From Haloarcula sp. CBA1129 (lineage in GTDB: Archaea > Halobacteriota > Halobacteria > Halobacteriales > Haloarculaceae), in contig NZ_RKSM01000001.1 in NCBI RefSeq assembly GCF_008729015.1, positions 3,286,001 through 3,350,000 of the forward strand: a stretch of 64,000 bases of DNA. The letters are read 5' to 3'. The notes under the pieces were generated by a model. It made no database searches. It was not told where the DNA came from and saw only the letters and a program-made list of their open reading frames with translations. Both the position numbers and the translations under genes were made by a program. This document shows positions 34,254 to 43,718 of this stretch, piece by piece (the stretch's first letter is position 1; each line of letters starts with the position of its first letter).

Positions 34254-35132
34254 TCAGGCGTTCACGTCTTCGAGGTGGCGGCTGGCGACGACCTTGCCGG
34301 TCGGCGTGAGCGTCGGCCCGTCGGTCCCGTCCTGTACGAGACCGTCCTCGGCAAGGTCTTGGAGAATCATCGACACCTGCGAGGAGTCCTTGCCGAGAAT
34401 ACTCGCCAGCGGCATCCCGTCCATATCGCCGGTCGAGTACATCGCGACCAGCACCTCTTTCTTGTCTTTCGTGAGCTCGACATTTTTGAGCTCTTCCATG
34501 AGTTCGGCGTACTCACGGCGGAGATAGCGCCCGAGGATGGACATCTTTCGGGTTGAGGCCATCGCTGCCAGCGTCGTCATGGCTGTCCCGTCTTTCATAT
34601 GCCGGACTGTCAGCACCGGCCGGCCCGTGCCGTTGATCTCTCGCGTGTTCCGGTCGAAGTCCGACACCGTTTTGAGATCGACGTTGAACGACCCGTCGCT
34701 CCGTCGGAACTCGACGTTGCCGGGCGTGAGGAACAGTTTCGCGGTCTTGAACGACTCGTCAGTGACGCGACCACCGACGCGGGCGCGCTCCTTGACTGTT
34801 GTTTCGGTGCCGTTGACGACAGCCTTGAACAGCACCGTTCCGAACTTCTCGATCTTCTCGTCGCCGGCCTCGATGGCTGCGACGAGTCGCTTCCCGTTGT
34901 GTTCGAAAGCAATCGTCACCGTCGAGTCGAAGAAATCGCCCAGATCGGGCGGGACCTGTCCGATTGCGATATCGAAAATTGAATCCAGTGGGATCGTCAG
35001 CTTGTCGTCTTCGCTCGCGGCCAGTACCAGCCGCTTTTGCGAGAGGACGATCCGACCCTTGATGGGGTCGCCCCGACCGGCCACTTCGGAGTTGAATTTG
35101 CCGACGAAATCCGCGATCACTGATTCCGACAT
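34254..35132 (-). CDS. cheF: Chemotaxis protein CheF (copy 1)
   Basis: This 292-residue archaea-specific chemotaxis protein (formerly DUF439) has an N-terminal domain with VGKFNSEVAGRGDPIKGRIVLSQKRLVLA, a central beta-rich section and a C-terminal winged-helix-like region (LTKDKKEVLVAMYSTGDMDGMPLASILGKDSSQVSMILQDLAEDGLV). CheF proteins bind CheY and the ArlCE module and are needed for chemosensory control of the archaellum switch. Here it is the downstream end of the minus-strand chemotaxis arm but is separated from it by rps6e and other genes, so it may have its own promoter. A second cheF lies at 37480. Confidence 0.9.
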   Translation of the reverse strand: MSESVIADFVGKFNSEVAGRGDPIKGRIVLSQKRLVLAASEDDKLTIPLDSIFDIAIGQVPPDLGDFFDSTVTIAFEHNGKRLVAAIEAGDEKIEKFGTVLFKAVVNGTETTVKERARVGGRVTDESFKTAKLFLTPGNVEFRRSDGSFNVDLKTVSDFDRNTREINGTGRPVLTVRHMKDGTAMTTLAAMASTRKMSILGRYLRREYAELMEELKNVELTKDKKEVLVAMYSTGDMDGMPLASILGKDSSQVSMILQDLAEDGLVQDGTDGPTLTPTGKVVASRHLEDVNA

Positions 35133-35232
35133 TCGTCCGTTGTCGGCTGTACACTAGCACTGATATTGAGCGTTTCGCGCGAGTATCAGCAGCAAAAATC
35201 AGCGTCACTCCGGAGAACGGGGGCTAGCGGCG

Positions 35233-35661
35233 TCAGTTGTCGAGGTTTCGAGCGATATCTGACAGCGAGGCGTCCGGCCCGCCAGTCGCTGTATAGACGA
35301 CGCGCTTGCCCGGCGTTCGGAGGCCGTACTCGGTTCCGTCAGTGACCACGTCGAGATGTGCCGAGCCGCCGAGCGAGACATCGCTGTCGGTGACCCACTC
35401 TCCGAGGCGATTTGTCCCGTCCCGTTCGCGGGCCAGTCGCCGGTTGTCGGTGACGTGTGAGATCACCGGCTCGCCGTCGAGATTTGTCTCGACGAGAGCG
35501 TGGTACCGGTCGCCGTCCAGCGCGAGTCGGAGAGTGTCACCGTCGTCGAACTCCAGTTCCGTCGGGAGCACGACCCGCGGTCGGTCGGTTCGGCCGACAG
35601 ATTCGACGGGAACGCGATGCGTCTCGACGGTTTCGTGGTCACTGGGAACGCGGTCCGCCAC
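35233..35661 (-). CDS. Haloarchaeal protein of unknown function (DUF7112-like)
   Basis: This 142-residue acidic protein contains VVLPTELEFDDGDTLRLALDGDRYHALVETNLDGEP, then LGGSAHLDVVTDGTEYGLRTPGKRVVYTATGG, a mostly beta fold without catalytic signatures. It starts 5 nt after the rps6e stop region on the same strand and is likely cotranscribed with that ribosomal gene. I associate it with DUF7112. The role is unknown; its link to rps6e hints at a housekeeping rather than a chemotaxis role. Confidence 0.65.
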   Translation of the reverse strand: MADRVPSDHETVETHRVPVESVGRTDRPRVVLPTELEFDDGDTLRLALDGDRYHALVETNLDGEPVISHVTDNRRLARERDGTNRLGEWVTDSDVSLGGSAHLDVVTDGTEYGLRTPGKRVVYTATGGPDASLSDIARNLDN

Positions 35662-35666
35662 GTTAC

Positions 35667-36053
35667 TTACTCGTCGTCGCCGAGGAGTTCGTCGACGGAC
35701 TCGCTACCGCGAGCAGTGATCTTTGCGTTAATCTGACGCGTGTCGTCGCTGACCTCGCGGCCGCGGACGGTGATGCGCTTGCGCTCGCCGTCGGTGGTCG
35801 GCTTGAAGCCGACGCCACCGTCAGACATGATTTCCTTCGTCGTGACGCCGCGAACGTCAGGTCGCATCGGTCGGCCGGAGGTGTCCGAGCCGCCGGTCAG
35901 TTCAAGCGTGTAACCGTCGAGGCCGACAGCGCCGCCGTCGACCTCGTCGCCGAGTTCGCGGCCGATGAAGCGGTTTGCGTCCTGTCCATCAACGTCGATC
36001 TGGTAGGTGTGGCCGTCCTCCGGATCGGAGACGGCGACTGTGAATTCTGCCAT
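35667..36053 (-). CDS. rps6e: 30S ribosomal protein S6e
   Basis: This 128-residue protein has the S6e signature: [60 protein letters not shown] and [24 protein letters not shown]. The archaeal protein matches only the N-terminal half of the eukaryotic one, lacking the phosphorylated tail. The ATG at 36053 was chosen because it precedes the conserved start; an ATG 12 nt upstream would add a non-conserved tetrapeptide. Placement between chemotaxis genes is unexpected but probably reflects gene order in the lineage rather than function. Confidence 0.93.
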   Translation of the reverse strand: MAEFTVAVSDPEDGHTYQIDVDGQDANRFIGRELGDEVDGGAVGLDGYTLELTGGSDTSGRPMRPDVRGVTTKEIMSDGGVGFKPTTDGERKRITVRGREVSDDTRQINAKITARGSESVDELLGDDE

Positions 36054-36122
36054 ACCTGTTCTCAATCAACCGCGCTTCAAAAGCGCGTCGAACCATCCCG
36101 CTCGCCGGAGCCGTGCCGACAG

Positions 36123-37397
36123 TCACACGTTCGGAGGCAGGTCCGTAACGTCCTCGGAGACAATCATGCCGCGCCGTGTATCGCCATTGGTCGTGACTGG
36201 CAGCGCGTACACCCGATACTGCCGACCCTCGTACTCCTGCGTCCAGACCTGTTCGTCCCCGTCCAGCGCGGCGCGGTATTTGGGTCGCTGCACCTCGGCG
36301 ACCCCCGGCGGGAACACCTCCTCCAAGGTCTTTCCCTCAATGTCGTCCGGTGTGAGGCCGAGCACGTTCAGTCCCTCGCCGCGAGCGACGAGGTATCGAA
36401 GGTCGTCGTCGAACAGGAACACGCCGCCGTCGGGGAAGTTCTCCAGCAGCGTCTGATACCGCTGCTCCGCCTGTCGGAGGTTGCGTTCGAGGTGTGCCCG
36501 CTCGATGGCGTCCGTGAGGATGTTCGCGACGCCTCTGACGAACGTGATGTCGTCCTCGGTGAACTCCCGCTGCTCGTTCGTGTGCGTACCGAGCACGCCC
36601 CACGGTTCCGCGGGGGTCCCGATAATGACGCTGATGCCGCTCACGACGCCGTGGTCGAGCAGAAACTGCGGCCCGCTGAACCGATCTTCGGCCGCGAGGT
36701 TCGTCACCACGACCGGTTCTTCGGTCTGGAGCGTGTAGCCTGCCAGTGACTCCGTCCCGACCCCGACCGTGATCTCGCCGACCACGCCATCGTGCCACCC
36801 GTTGCCAGCCCGCATGCGGAAGTCGTTCCGAGACGAGCGGTATTCGAGTAACTTCGTGTACTCCGTTCCCAGCGCGTCTGAGACTGTTCGAACCGCTCGC
36901 TCGAACAGCGCGTCGAGGTCACACCCTGTCAGCGCGTACTGGCCGAGGTCCGCCACGGCCGCTTGCTGTCGCACCCGTGTCTGGAGTCCGTCTTCCGCGC
37001 GGTGCTGGGCGACGAGGTTCCTGATCCGGTTCGCAAGCAGTGTGTACCGCTCGGTTCCGCCCCGTTTCTGGAGGTAATCGCTCACGCCGGCTGAAATGGC
37101 CTCGCTGGCGATTTCCTCGCTCCCTTTCCCGGTGAACAGAACGAACGGGAGTTCCGGATACTCCGCACGGACGGTCCTGAGGAACTCGATGCCGTTCATT
37201 TCGGGCATGTCGTAGTCCGAGACGATACAGTCGAACACGGTGTCGGTGAGACGCTCCAACCCCTCACTGGCGCTGGTCACCGTCTCGACGCTGAAACCAT
37301 CGCTCTCGTGCCGGAGAAATTCGGCCGCTGTCTCCGCGAATCCCGGTTCATCGTCGACGTGCAGCACCGAGATTCGGGGGCTGGCGGTCCCTTCCAT
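36123..37397 (-). CDS. REC-GAF-PAS response-regulator-like protein
   Basis: This 424-residue protein has an N-terminal receiver domain with phosphoacceptor Asp61 (VSDYDMPEMNG), acidic pair DD15-16 and switch Thr in LFTGKG plus the conserved Lys in DYLQKRGG. It is followed by a GAF domain (about residues 150-290, FERAVRTVSDALGTEYTKLLEYR) and a PAS domain (about 305-405, YQTLLENFPDGGVFLFDDDLRYLVARG). No kinase catalytic domain or DNA-binding domain is present, so the output is unknown. It lies between cheF and rps6e on the same strand as cheA. It might integrate a small-molecule or redox signal into chemotaxis, but this is inference. Confidence 0.8.
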   Translation of the reverse strand: MEGTASPRISVLHVDDEPGFAETAAEFLRHESDGFSVETVTSASEGLERLTDTVFDCIVSDYDMPEMNGIEFLRTVRAEYPELPFVLFTGKGSEEIASEAISAGVSDYLQKRGGTERYTLLANRIRNLVAQHRAEDGLQTRVRQQAAVADLGQYALTGCDLDALFERAVRTVSDALGTEYTKLLEYRSSRNDFRMRAGNGWHDGVVGEITVGVGTESLAGYTLQTEEPVVVTNLAAEDRFSGPQFLLDHGVVSGISVIIGTPAEPWGVLGTHTNEQREFTEDDITFVRGVANILTDAIERAHLERNLRQAEQRYQTLLENFPDGGVFLFDDDLRYLVARGEGLNVLGLTPDDIEGKTLEEVFPPGVAEVQRPKYRAALDGDEQVWTQEYEGRQYRVYALPVTTNGDTRRGMIVSEDVTDLPPNV

Positions 37398-37479
37398 GTC
37401 ACTAAATAACACGGCGAGGGTATGTCGCTCTTGCGGTACACCGACTCTTCGACCACGCTAATTCAGGGACAGACTGGCG

Positions 37480-38343
37480 CTACTGGTCGGCCATCGCATC
37501 GCTCGCGATTGAGCGGCCGCGGGCCTCCAGCTGTACCTCCCGGCGCGTCCGGACCGGTTCGAGGATGTCGGCTTCCATCAGCCGGTCGTATACGTCTTCG
37601 ACTTCCTCGATCTCCATGTCGACGAAGTCCGGAATCTTGAACGGCGAGATACCGGAGTACAGCGCCATCAGCACCTGTGTCTCCTTATCCGAGAGGTCAA
37701 CGTCGTCGGCGATGTTGCGCTGCTCACCTTGCCGGACCAGCCCCTCGATAAGCGAGACGTGTCGGGGCGTCCCTGAGATGTGGGTCTCGACGCTGGTACC
37801 CTCGATTGTGTGTTCGACCTCTAGAAGCGGTCGCCCGTCGCCGCGGATCGTCTTCTCCTTTGCCTCGACGGTCCCCACGTCGTCGATGTCCAGCTCGACG
37901 AACGTGCCGCTGGCGATGGCCAGATTGATGCAGTCGCCGTCGAGTTTGAGCCGCCCTTTCTCCCAGCCGCCGTCCTGAACGACGCCACCCTTGACTGCGG
38001 GGTGGTTGACGAGGACGACGGTCTGATCAAGCAGCGTGCTGTAGAGCTTTTCCTGAAACTCCTCGGCCTGCTTCGCCGAGATGAGCGTCACGTTCCGGCC
38101 GGCCTGCACCTTGACGTAACTGTCCACCTGCGCGAGGGGCTGGTTCATCTGGCTGGCCGTGACGCTGCTGACCTTCGACAGCGGGATGGTCCGCTTGCCG
38201 TCGTTGGTCGCGAGGACGAGGCGCTTGTTCGAGAGAAGAATCCGACCCGGTAGCCACTCGATGTCGTTTCGTTTCCGCCCGTCCGAGACGACTTGGACGA
38301 ACTTCCCCTTCGTATCGACCAGTGCGTGTTCTCCGTCGCTCAT
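37480..38343 (-). CDS. cheF: Chemotaxis protein CheF (copy 2)
   Basis: This 287-residue paralogue of the CheF at 34254 shares the opening pattern KGKFVQVVSD-GRILLSNKRLVLATNDGKRTIPLSKV and the C-terminal winged-helix-like stretch LSDKETQVLMALYSGISPFKIPDFVDMEIEEVEDVYDRLMEADILEPV. It follows the HEAT-repeat protein gene after a gap of about 60 bp on the same strand. In Halobacterium the two CheF paralogues are not equivalent: loss of one has the stronger phenotype. Both are retained here, which suggests different partners or signals. Confidence 0.88.
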   Translation of the reverse strand: MSDGEHALVDTKGKFVQVVSDGRKRNDIEWLPGRILLSNKRLVLATNDGKRTIPLSKVSSVTASQMNQPLAQVDSYVKVQAGRNVTLISAKQAEEFQEKLYSTLLDQTVVLVNHPAVKGGVVQDGGWEKGRLKLDGDCINLAIASGTFVELDIDDVGTVEAKEKTIRGDGRPLLEVEHTIEGTSVETHISGTPRHVSLIEGLVRQGEQRNIADDVDLSDKETQVLMALYSGISPFKIPDFVDMEIEEVEDVYDRLMEADILEPVRTRREVQLEARGRSIASDAMADQ

Positions 38344-38402
38344 CGGTTAGCCAGCTATCGTTCTCGTGTATGCCCCGCCGCGTCTTAATCCACTCGGCTG
38401 CT

Positions 38403-39635
38403 TCATCCACGGCCACCGAGCTTCGAGATGGCCGAGAAAGCCTTCTTCCGGACCACGTCGTGTTCGGTCTCGTCGATGAGTTTATCCAGCGTCTTCCGGG
38501 AGCGCTCGCCTCCGACTTTCCCGAGCGTGAAGATGGCCTGACCCCGGACCTCGGGATCGATGCCGTCATCCTGCACAATTTTGAGGAGCCGCCGCTCTAC
38601 CATGTTGTCGTCGTCGCCGAGTTCAGCGAGGCTGGTGGCGGCAAACTGGCGGAGCATCTGGTCGTCCTCCTCCAGCGCCTCGACCAGCGATTCGATGACC
38701 CGGTCCCGCTCTTCCTGACTGGTGACCCGACCGAGCATCCATGCGGTGTTGCGCCGCTGGGCGGCCTGCGTGCTCTCTTCGAGAATCTCGACCAGCGGCA
38801 CGACGACGCTCCGGTCGTCCGTGTTCGAGAGTTTTTCGACGACGGTGTCCCGGATTTCGTGGCTCTGGTTGGTCGGAACGTTCGACAGGAGTTCGATGAG
38901 CGAGTAAACGGCTGTCCGCCGGACGGCGGCCGACTCGTCGGAAAGCGCTTCGATGAGATAGTCGACCGGCCGGTCGTTGCCGAAGTTCCCGAACGCGCCG
39001 ACGGCGATGCGCCGGACCCGCTCGTCGTCGTCCTCGTACAGCGGCAACAGTGCCTGAAGCGCCTGTCTGTTCCCGATGTTCCCCAGCGCGTCTGCCGCCT
39101 CACGCCTAACGCCGGCTTTCTGGTCCGTCAGCAACGATTCGAGCGGCGTCGTCGCCCGCGAGTCGCCGATCTTTCCGGCCGACCGGGCCGCCCGCGCCCG
39201 CACTCGCGGGTCAGCGTCCTCGAAACGCTCTGCGAGCTTCGGAACCGCATCGGCCTGATCGAGGGTTCCGAGGCCGTTTGCCGCTGCCATCCGGAGTTCC
39301 GGCACGTCAGCGTCGAGCACCTGCATGTACGCTTTCGCCTTCACCCAGTCGGCGGCGTCGTCTTCGAGGTCGACGCCGGCCATGCTGCCGATGAGTTGCG
39401 TGATCGCGTCGTCGCCGAGTTCGTCCAGCGAGTCGATAGCTGCGCCGGTGATCTCGTCGCTGTCGCTCTGGGCCGCGTCCACGAGCGCGTTGACCACGTC
39501 GCGCCGGTCGTCGTGGTCGTCGAAGTTCCCCAGTAGCTCCGCGGCACGGGTCTTGACCCGCTCGTTGTCGCTTTCTCTGAGGAGGCGGATGAGTTCCTGT
39601 GCCTTGCCGTCCCGTTCCAGTTCGTAGAGGCTCAT
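38403..39635 (-). CDS. HEAT-repeat (PBS lyase-like) chemotaxis-associated protein
   Basis: This 410-residue protein is built of about eleven tandem HEAT repeats of about 30-35 residues (for example AAELLGNFDDHDDRRDVVNALVDA and EAADALGNIGNRQALQALLPLYEDDDERVRRIA), forming an alpha solenoid for protein contacts. In Halobacterium the homologue is encoded next to the cheF genes and was reported to bind CheF. It starts 6 nt after the end of cheR, so it is translated with the chemotaxis operon. It probably scaffolds CheF and the motor switch. Confidence 0.85.
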   Translation of the reverse strand: MSLYELERDGKAQELIRLLRESDNERVKTRAAELLGNFDDHDDRRDVVNALVDAAQSDSDEITGAAIDSLDELGDDAITQLIGSMAGVDLEDDAADWVKAKAYMQVLDADVPELRMAAANGLGTLDQADAVPKLAERFEDADPRVRARAARSAGKIGDSRATTPLESLLTDQKAGVRREAADALGNIGNRQALQALLPLYEDDDERVRRIAVGAFGNFGNDRPVDYLIEALSDESAAVRRTAVYSLIELLSNVPTNQSHEIRDTVVEKLSNTDDRSVVVPLVEILEESTQAAQRRNTAWMLGRVTSQEERDRVIESLVEALEEDDQMLRQFAATSLAELGDDDNMVERRLLKIVQDDGIDPEVRGQAIFTLGKVGGERSRKTLDKLIDETEHDVVRKKAFSAISKLGGRG

Positions 39636-39641
39636 TGGTCG

Positions 39642-40451
39642 CTACACACGCCGGTAGATGCGGTGTCGTTTGTCGACCGCTTCGAAGGACTCCCGACACT
39701 CTGCGGGCAGCGTCTCGGTCATGCCGATCATGAGATAGCCGCCCTCGCGGAGCGATCCGCGGATCGTCTCGAAGATGGGGACCTTGAACTCCGAATCGAT
39801 GTAGATGAGGAGATTCCGGCAGAACACGAGGTCGAAATCGCGCTTGGGGTCGCCTCGGATGAGGTCGTGTTGCTCGAACGTGACCATCTCCTTGACGCGG
39901 TCCCGAACCTGAAACGTGTTGCCGTCCTGCTCGATGTACTCCGTGTAATCGTCCAGTGGCTCCAGTTCATCAGCGATGTCGGTCGTCTGGGAGGTCGCGT
40001 AGGTCCCGTCGCGGGCCTCTTCGAGGATGTCGGCGTTGATGTCCGTTGCTGTGATCTCGATTTTCCGGGCATCGATGTCGGGGTCATCAAGCGCCAGCAT
40101 CGCCGCCGAATACGGCTCGCGGCCGTCGGCACTCGGGGCCGACCAGAGCCTGACGCGACGGTTGTTCTCAGTGAGTTCTCGGAGGACCGGGCGTAGTCGC
40201 TCCCACGCGTCCGGGTTCCTGAAGAAGCCGGTGACGTTGATCGACAGCGAATCGAGCAGTTCCTCGCGCTCGCCGTCGTCGCGTTCCAGCAGCCGCTGGT
40301 AGGACTGGTAGTCCTCGATGTCGGTCCGGCGCATCCGCGCGGTGATACGGCGGTCGAGATACGAGTCGTTGTAAAAGCCCGACTCGAAGTCCATCTCCGC
40401 GCCGATGAACTCCACGAGGTCCTCGAAGGTGCGTTCGCTGCCTTTGTTCAT
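39642..40451 (-). CDS. cheR: Chemotaxis protein methyltransferase CheR
   Basis: This 269-residue enzyme has an N-terminal helical domain (FNDSYLDRRITARMRRTDIEDYQSYQRLLE) and a SAM-binding domain with RVRLWSAPSADGREPYSAAMLAL, IEITATDINADILEEA and DFDLVFCRNLLIYID. It methylates glutamates on chemoreceptors, opposing CheB. The SAM loop reads SAPSADGREPYS instead of the common SAGCSTGEEPYS; the variant without cysteine appears typical of haloarchaea. It overlaps cheA by 4 nt. Confidence 0.93.
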   Translation of the reverse strand: MNKGSERTFEDLVEFIGAEMDFESGFYNDSYLDRRITARMRRTDIEDYQSYQRLLERDDGEREELLDSLSINVTGFFRNPDAWERLRPVLRELTENNRRVRLWSAPSADGREPYSAAMLALDDPDIDARKIEITATDINADILEEARDGTYATSQTTDIADELEPLDDYTEYIEQDGNTFQVRDRVKEMVTFEQHDLIRGDPKRDFDLVFCRNLLIYIDSEFKVPIFETIRGSLREGGYLMIGMTETLPAECRESFEAVDKRHRIYRRV

Positions 40452-42439
40452 AGGGTCACCACGTCGAGGATGTGGACGATGTTCCCGTCGCCCAGTACGG
40501 CCGTGCCCGAGAGGCCGGGCGTGCCCGAGAGGATGCCCTCAAGCGGCTTGACGACGACCTCTTCCTGACTGTTGACAGAGTCACAGTGGAGCGCGACCTG
40601 CCGCTCGGATTCGCGTATTCGGACGAGCATCCCGTCGCCGTTGGCCGTCTCACCCTCGATGTCGAAGGTGTCGTCGAGGTGGATGACCGGGTAAATCTCG
40701 TCGTTGTGCTTGATGACCTCCTGACCGTTGACCTGTTTCGCCTCCTCCGTCCCGGTAATCTCGTCGACGTTCTTGATGGGGACGCCGTACTCTTCGCCGC
40801 CGACCTTGACGAACAGCACCTTGACGATAGCCATCGTCACCGGCAGTCGCAGCGAAACAGTCGTCCCCTCGCCCGGTTCGGAGTCGACGCTGACCGACCC
40901 GTCGAGCTGGGAGACCGTGTCGTGGACGACGTCCATGCCGACGCCACGCCCACTGGTGTCGGTCACTTCGTCGGCCGTCGAGAAGCCGGGATGGAACACG
41001 AGGTCATACACCGCGGAGTCGTCCATCGCGTCCAGTTCTTCGGGCGAGCGGACACCCTTCTCGACTGCTTTCTCTCTGATCCCTTCCACATCGAGTCCAG
41101 CCCCGTCGTCTTCGACCTCGATGATGACGTGGTCCCGCTCGCGGGAGGCCCGGAGCGTGATGTTGCCGGTGCGTGGTTTGCCCGCCTGTTCGCGCTCCTC
41201 GGGCGACTCGATGCCGTGGTCGACAGAGTTCCGCAGGATGTGCATCAGCGGGTCCGAGATCTCGGTGAGGATGGTCCGGTCGAGTTCGATATCCTCGCCC
41301 TCGATCTCGAACTCGATGTCCTTGTCGAGTTCGCGCGCGAGGTCGCGGACGAGTCGCGGGAACTTCCCGACGACCTTCTTCAGCGGAATGAGCCGCATGT
41401 CCATCACGGTGTTCTGGAGGTTCGCCGTGATCTTGTCCAGTTCGTTCAGCGTCTCGCCAGTGGAGTCGAGGTCGTCTTTCTCGACGCCACGCCGGAGCTT
41501 GATTCGGCTCGTGACCAGTTGCTCGACGAGCCCGTGAAGGTCGTCGAGCTGGTCCACGTCGACACGGACGGATTTGATCTCGTCGACGCTGTGTTCCTCT
41601 TCGGCATCGGTGTCGGGGTCCGAGCCTGCGTCCGAACCCGTGTCAGTGTCCTCGACAGCATCGGAGCCGGTGTCTGCCTCGCTCACCAGTTCGTCGGTCA
41701 CGTCAGTCACGTCGAAGCTGTCGACCTTCCCGGTCGTTCCCAGCTCGGCGTCGACAGTCGCCGCGTCGGGCCCGTCGAGATACAGGACGAACGTGTCCTC
41801 GAACTCGCCGTCCTCGATGTCGGCGCGGCTCGGGCTCGAATCGAGAATGTCGAACCGCCCCTCGATGGACTCGACGGCTAGCATCGAGTCGACGCCGAGC
41901 ATGTCCGACTCTCCGACGCTGATTTCGGCCTGCAGGACTCGCTCGTCGACAGCGTCGCCGTCGATGGCGACATCACTGACGTTGGCATCCGTGGAGAGCG
42001 ATTCGTCGCTCTCCGAGTCGTCGCTGTTACCTGTCGTTTCGGTGTCGCCCGCGGCGGCAGCCCCTTCTTCGAGGACGGCACGGAGCTCTTCGACCATCTC
42101 GTCGGTCTCTGTCCCCGATTCGCCGTGCTCTTCGATCTCCCCGACGATGACCTCTATCTGGTCGACGCCGGCGAAGACGAGGTCCATCAGGTCCGGCGTG
42201 ACCTCCATCTCGCCTTGGCGCATCTCGTCGAGCAAGTCTTCCATCGCGTGCGCGAGGTTCGCCGCGTTGTCAAAGCCCATGGCTCCGAAGTTGCCCTTCA
42301 GCGTGTGGGCTGTCCGGAAGATCGAATCCATCGCCTCCGTGTTAGAGGGGTCGGATTCGAGTTCGAGCAGTGAGTTGTTGAGTTCGGTTATCGCTTCTTC
42401 ACTTTCACGGATGAATGCGTCTAAATACTGGTCGTCCAT
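40448..42439 (-). CDS. cheA: Chemotaxis histidine kinase CheA
   Basis: This 663-residue kinase has, in order: the P1 phosphotransfer domain with phospho-His45 (HTLKGNFGAMGF), a long acidic linker and P2-like CheY-docking region (about 130-285), the P3 dimerisation helices (about 290-350), the P4 ATPase with N box HILRNSVDHGIE, G1 DDGAGLD, G2 SGRGVGMD and G3 GEGTTVSL, and the C-terminal P5 CheW-like domain. It phosphorylates CheY and CheB in response to receptors held by CheW. It overlaps cheR by 4 nt and lies 2 nt after cheB on the same strand. The acidic linker (Ser/Asp/Glu-rich) is longer than in bacterial CheA. Confidence 0.96.
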   Translation of the reverse strand: MDDQYLDAFIRESEEAITELNNSLLELESDPSNTEAMDSIFRTAHTLKGNFGAMGFDNAANLAHAMEDLLDEMRQGEMEVTPDLMDLVFAGVDQIEVIVGEIEEHGESGTETDEMVEELRAVLEEGAAAAGDTETTGNSDDSESDESLSTDANVSDVAIDGDAVDERVLQAEISVGESDMLGVDSMLAVESIEGRFDILDSSPSRADIEDGEFEDTFVLYLDGPDAATVDAELGTTGKVDSFDVTDVTDELVSEADTGSDAVEDTDTGSDAGSDPDTDAEEEHSVDEIKSVRVDVDQLDDLHGLVEQLVTSRIKLRRGVEKDDLDSTGETLNELDKITANLQNTVMDMRLIPLKKVVGKFPRLVRDLARELDKDIEFEIEGEDIELDRTILTEISDPLMHILRNSVDHGIESPEEREQAGKPRTGNITLRASRERDHVIIEVEDDGAGLDVEGIREKAVEKGVRSPEELDAMDDSAVYDLVFHPGFSTADEVTDTSGRGVGMDVVHDTVSQLDGSVSVDSEPGEGTTVSLRLPVTMAIVKVLFVKVGGEEYGVPIKNVDEITGTEEAKQVNGQEVIKHNDEIYPVIHLDDTFDIEGETANGDGMLVRIRESERQVALHCDSVNSQEEVVVKPLEGILSGTPGLSGTAVLGDGNIVHILDVVTL

Positions 42440-42441
42440 TG

Positions 42442-43548
42442 TCAGGTCACCTCAGTGGTAATCGTGTCGATAATGCCGTCCGCAATGTCGTCGATAGGCA
42501 AGACAGTGTCCACACAGCCCGTCTCGGCGGCGCGTTTTGGCATGCCGTACACCGCGGACGTGGCCTCGTCCTGTGCGATGGTCTTGCCACCGGCCTGCTT
42601 GATCCGCCGAATCCCGTCCGCGCCGTCCTCGCCCATCCCGGTGAGGATGAGGCCGACGAGCGGGTCGTCGATTGTCTCCGCGGCCGTCCGCATTGTCACG
42701 TCGACTGCCGGACGGACACTGTTGACTGGCTCGTCCTCTGTCAGCTTCGTCCGCAGCCGCCCGTTCCGGTAGTTCTTGACCTCCATGTGCCGGTCACCGG
42801 CGGCGACGAGCCCCTCGCCACCGCCGATGCGCGCCCCGTCTGTGGCTTCCCGGACCTCGTAGTCGCTTCGTGTGTTGATCCGCTCGGCGAACCGGCCGGT
42901 GAACCCCTCCGGCATGTGCTGGATGATAAGCACCCGGAGGTCGGCCTCGATGGGAAGGTTCTCCATTACCTGTTCCACCATCTTCGGGCCGCCGGTCGAA
43001 GAACCGATGACGAGCGTCGGGTTTGAGACGTATGTTGTCTGGGTCGACGCCGTCCCGGACGGGCTTCGGTCCGTCGCCGATCCGCCGGTTGTTGTCGGAG
43101 CCGTGCCACCGCTGCTTGTCCCGCCGTCTTTGCCTGTCGCGCCGACGTCGACCGCTGCGACGGTGCTGACCATCTCGACCAACTGGTCTTTCAGGCGGGA
43201 CATCTCCATCGACACCTCGCCACCGGGCTTGGTGAAAAAGTCGACCGCGCCCTTATCAAGTGCCTCGAACGTCACATCGGCGTTTTCGTCGGTGTGAGCT
43301 GACAGCATCAACACCGGTGTCGGAGACTCCGCCATGATCCGCTCCGTTGCCTCGATGCCGTTCATTACCGGCATCTCGACGTCCATCGTTACGACGTCGG
43401 GTTGGTGTTCGATAACGGCCGACACTGCCTCCTCGCCGTCACGCGCCTGCGCGACGACATCGATGCCGCCATCACTGAGGATATCAGAGATGACACTCCG
43501 CATGAAGTGAGAGTCGTCTGCGACCACGGCGCGGACACCGTCTGCCAT
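42442..43548 (-). CDS. cheB: Chemotaxis methylesterase CheB
   Basis: This 368-residue response regulator has phosphoacceptor Asp56 (VVTMDVEMP) in the receiver domain, a Ser/Thr/Gly-rich linker (about residues 140-180) and a C-terminal esterase with catalytic Ser in VIGSSTGGPKM, His in IIQHMPEGFTGRFAERI and Asp in ILTGMGEDGADGI. It removes methyl groups, or deamidates, chemoreceptor glutamates. It is the first gene of the minus-strand chemotaxis operon; the 170-bp gap to the plus-strand cheW is the divergent promoter region. Confidence 0.95.
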   Translation of the reverse strand: MADGVRAVVADDSHFMRSVISDILSDGGIDVVAQARDGEEAVSAVIEHQPDVVTMDVEMPVMNGIEATERIMAESPTPVLMLSAHTDENADVTFEALDKGAVDFFTKPGGEVSMEMSRLKDQLVEMVSTVAAVDVGATGKDGGTSSGGTAPTTTGGSATDRSPSGTASTQTTYVSNPTLVIGSSTGGPKMVEQVMENLPIEADLRVLIIQHMPEGFTGRFAERINTRSDYEVREATDGARIGGGEGLVAAGDRHMEVKNYRNGRLRTKLTEDEPVNSVRPAVDVTMRTAAETIDDPLVGLILTGMGEDGADGIRRIKQAGGKTIAQDEATSAVYGMPKRAAETGCVDTVLPIDDIADGIIDTITTEVT

Positions 43549-43718
43549 ATCACCAACGCTCCCGTCGGCTAGGAGACATCGGCGAACGAGACATCCTCAT
43601 ACCTACTTCCAACTCCCGTCCGGCCCCGAAATAAATACTCCGCCCACGTAATCAAAGTTGATAGCCCAGCAGGCACCTTTATGCGCCCCTATCCGCGAGA
43701 GTTTGGATAAGAACCGCA

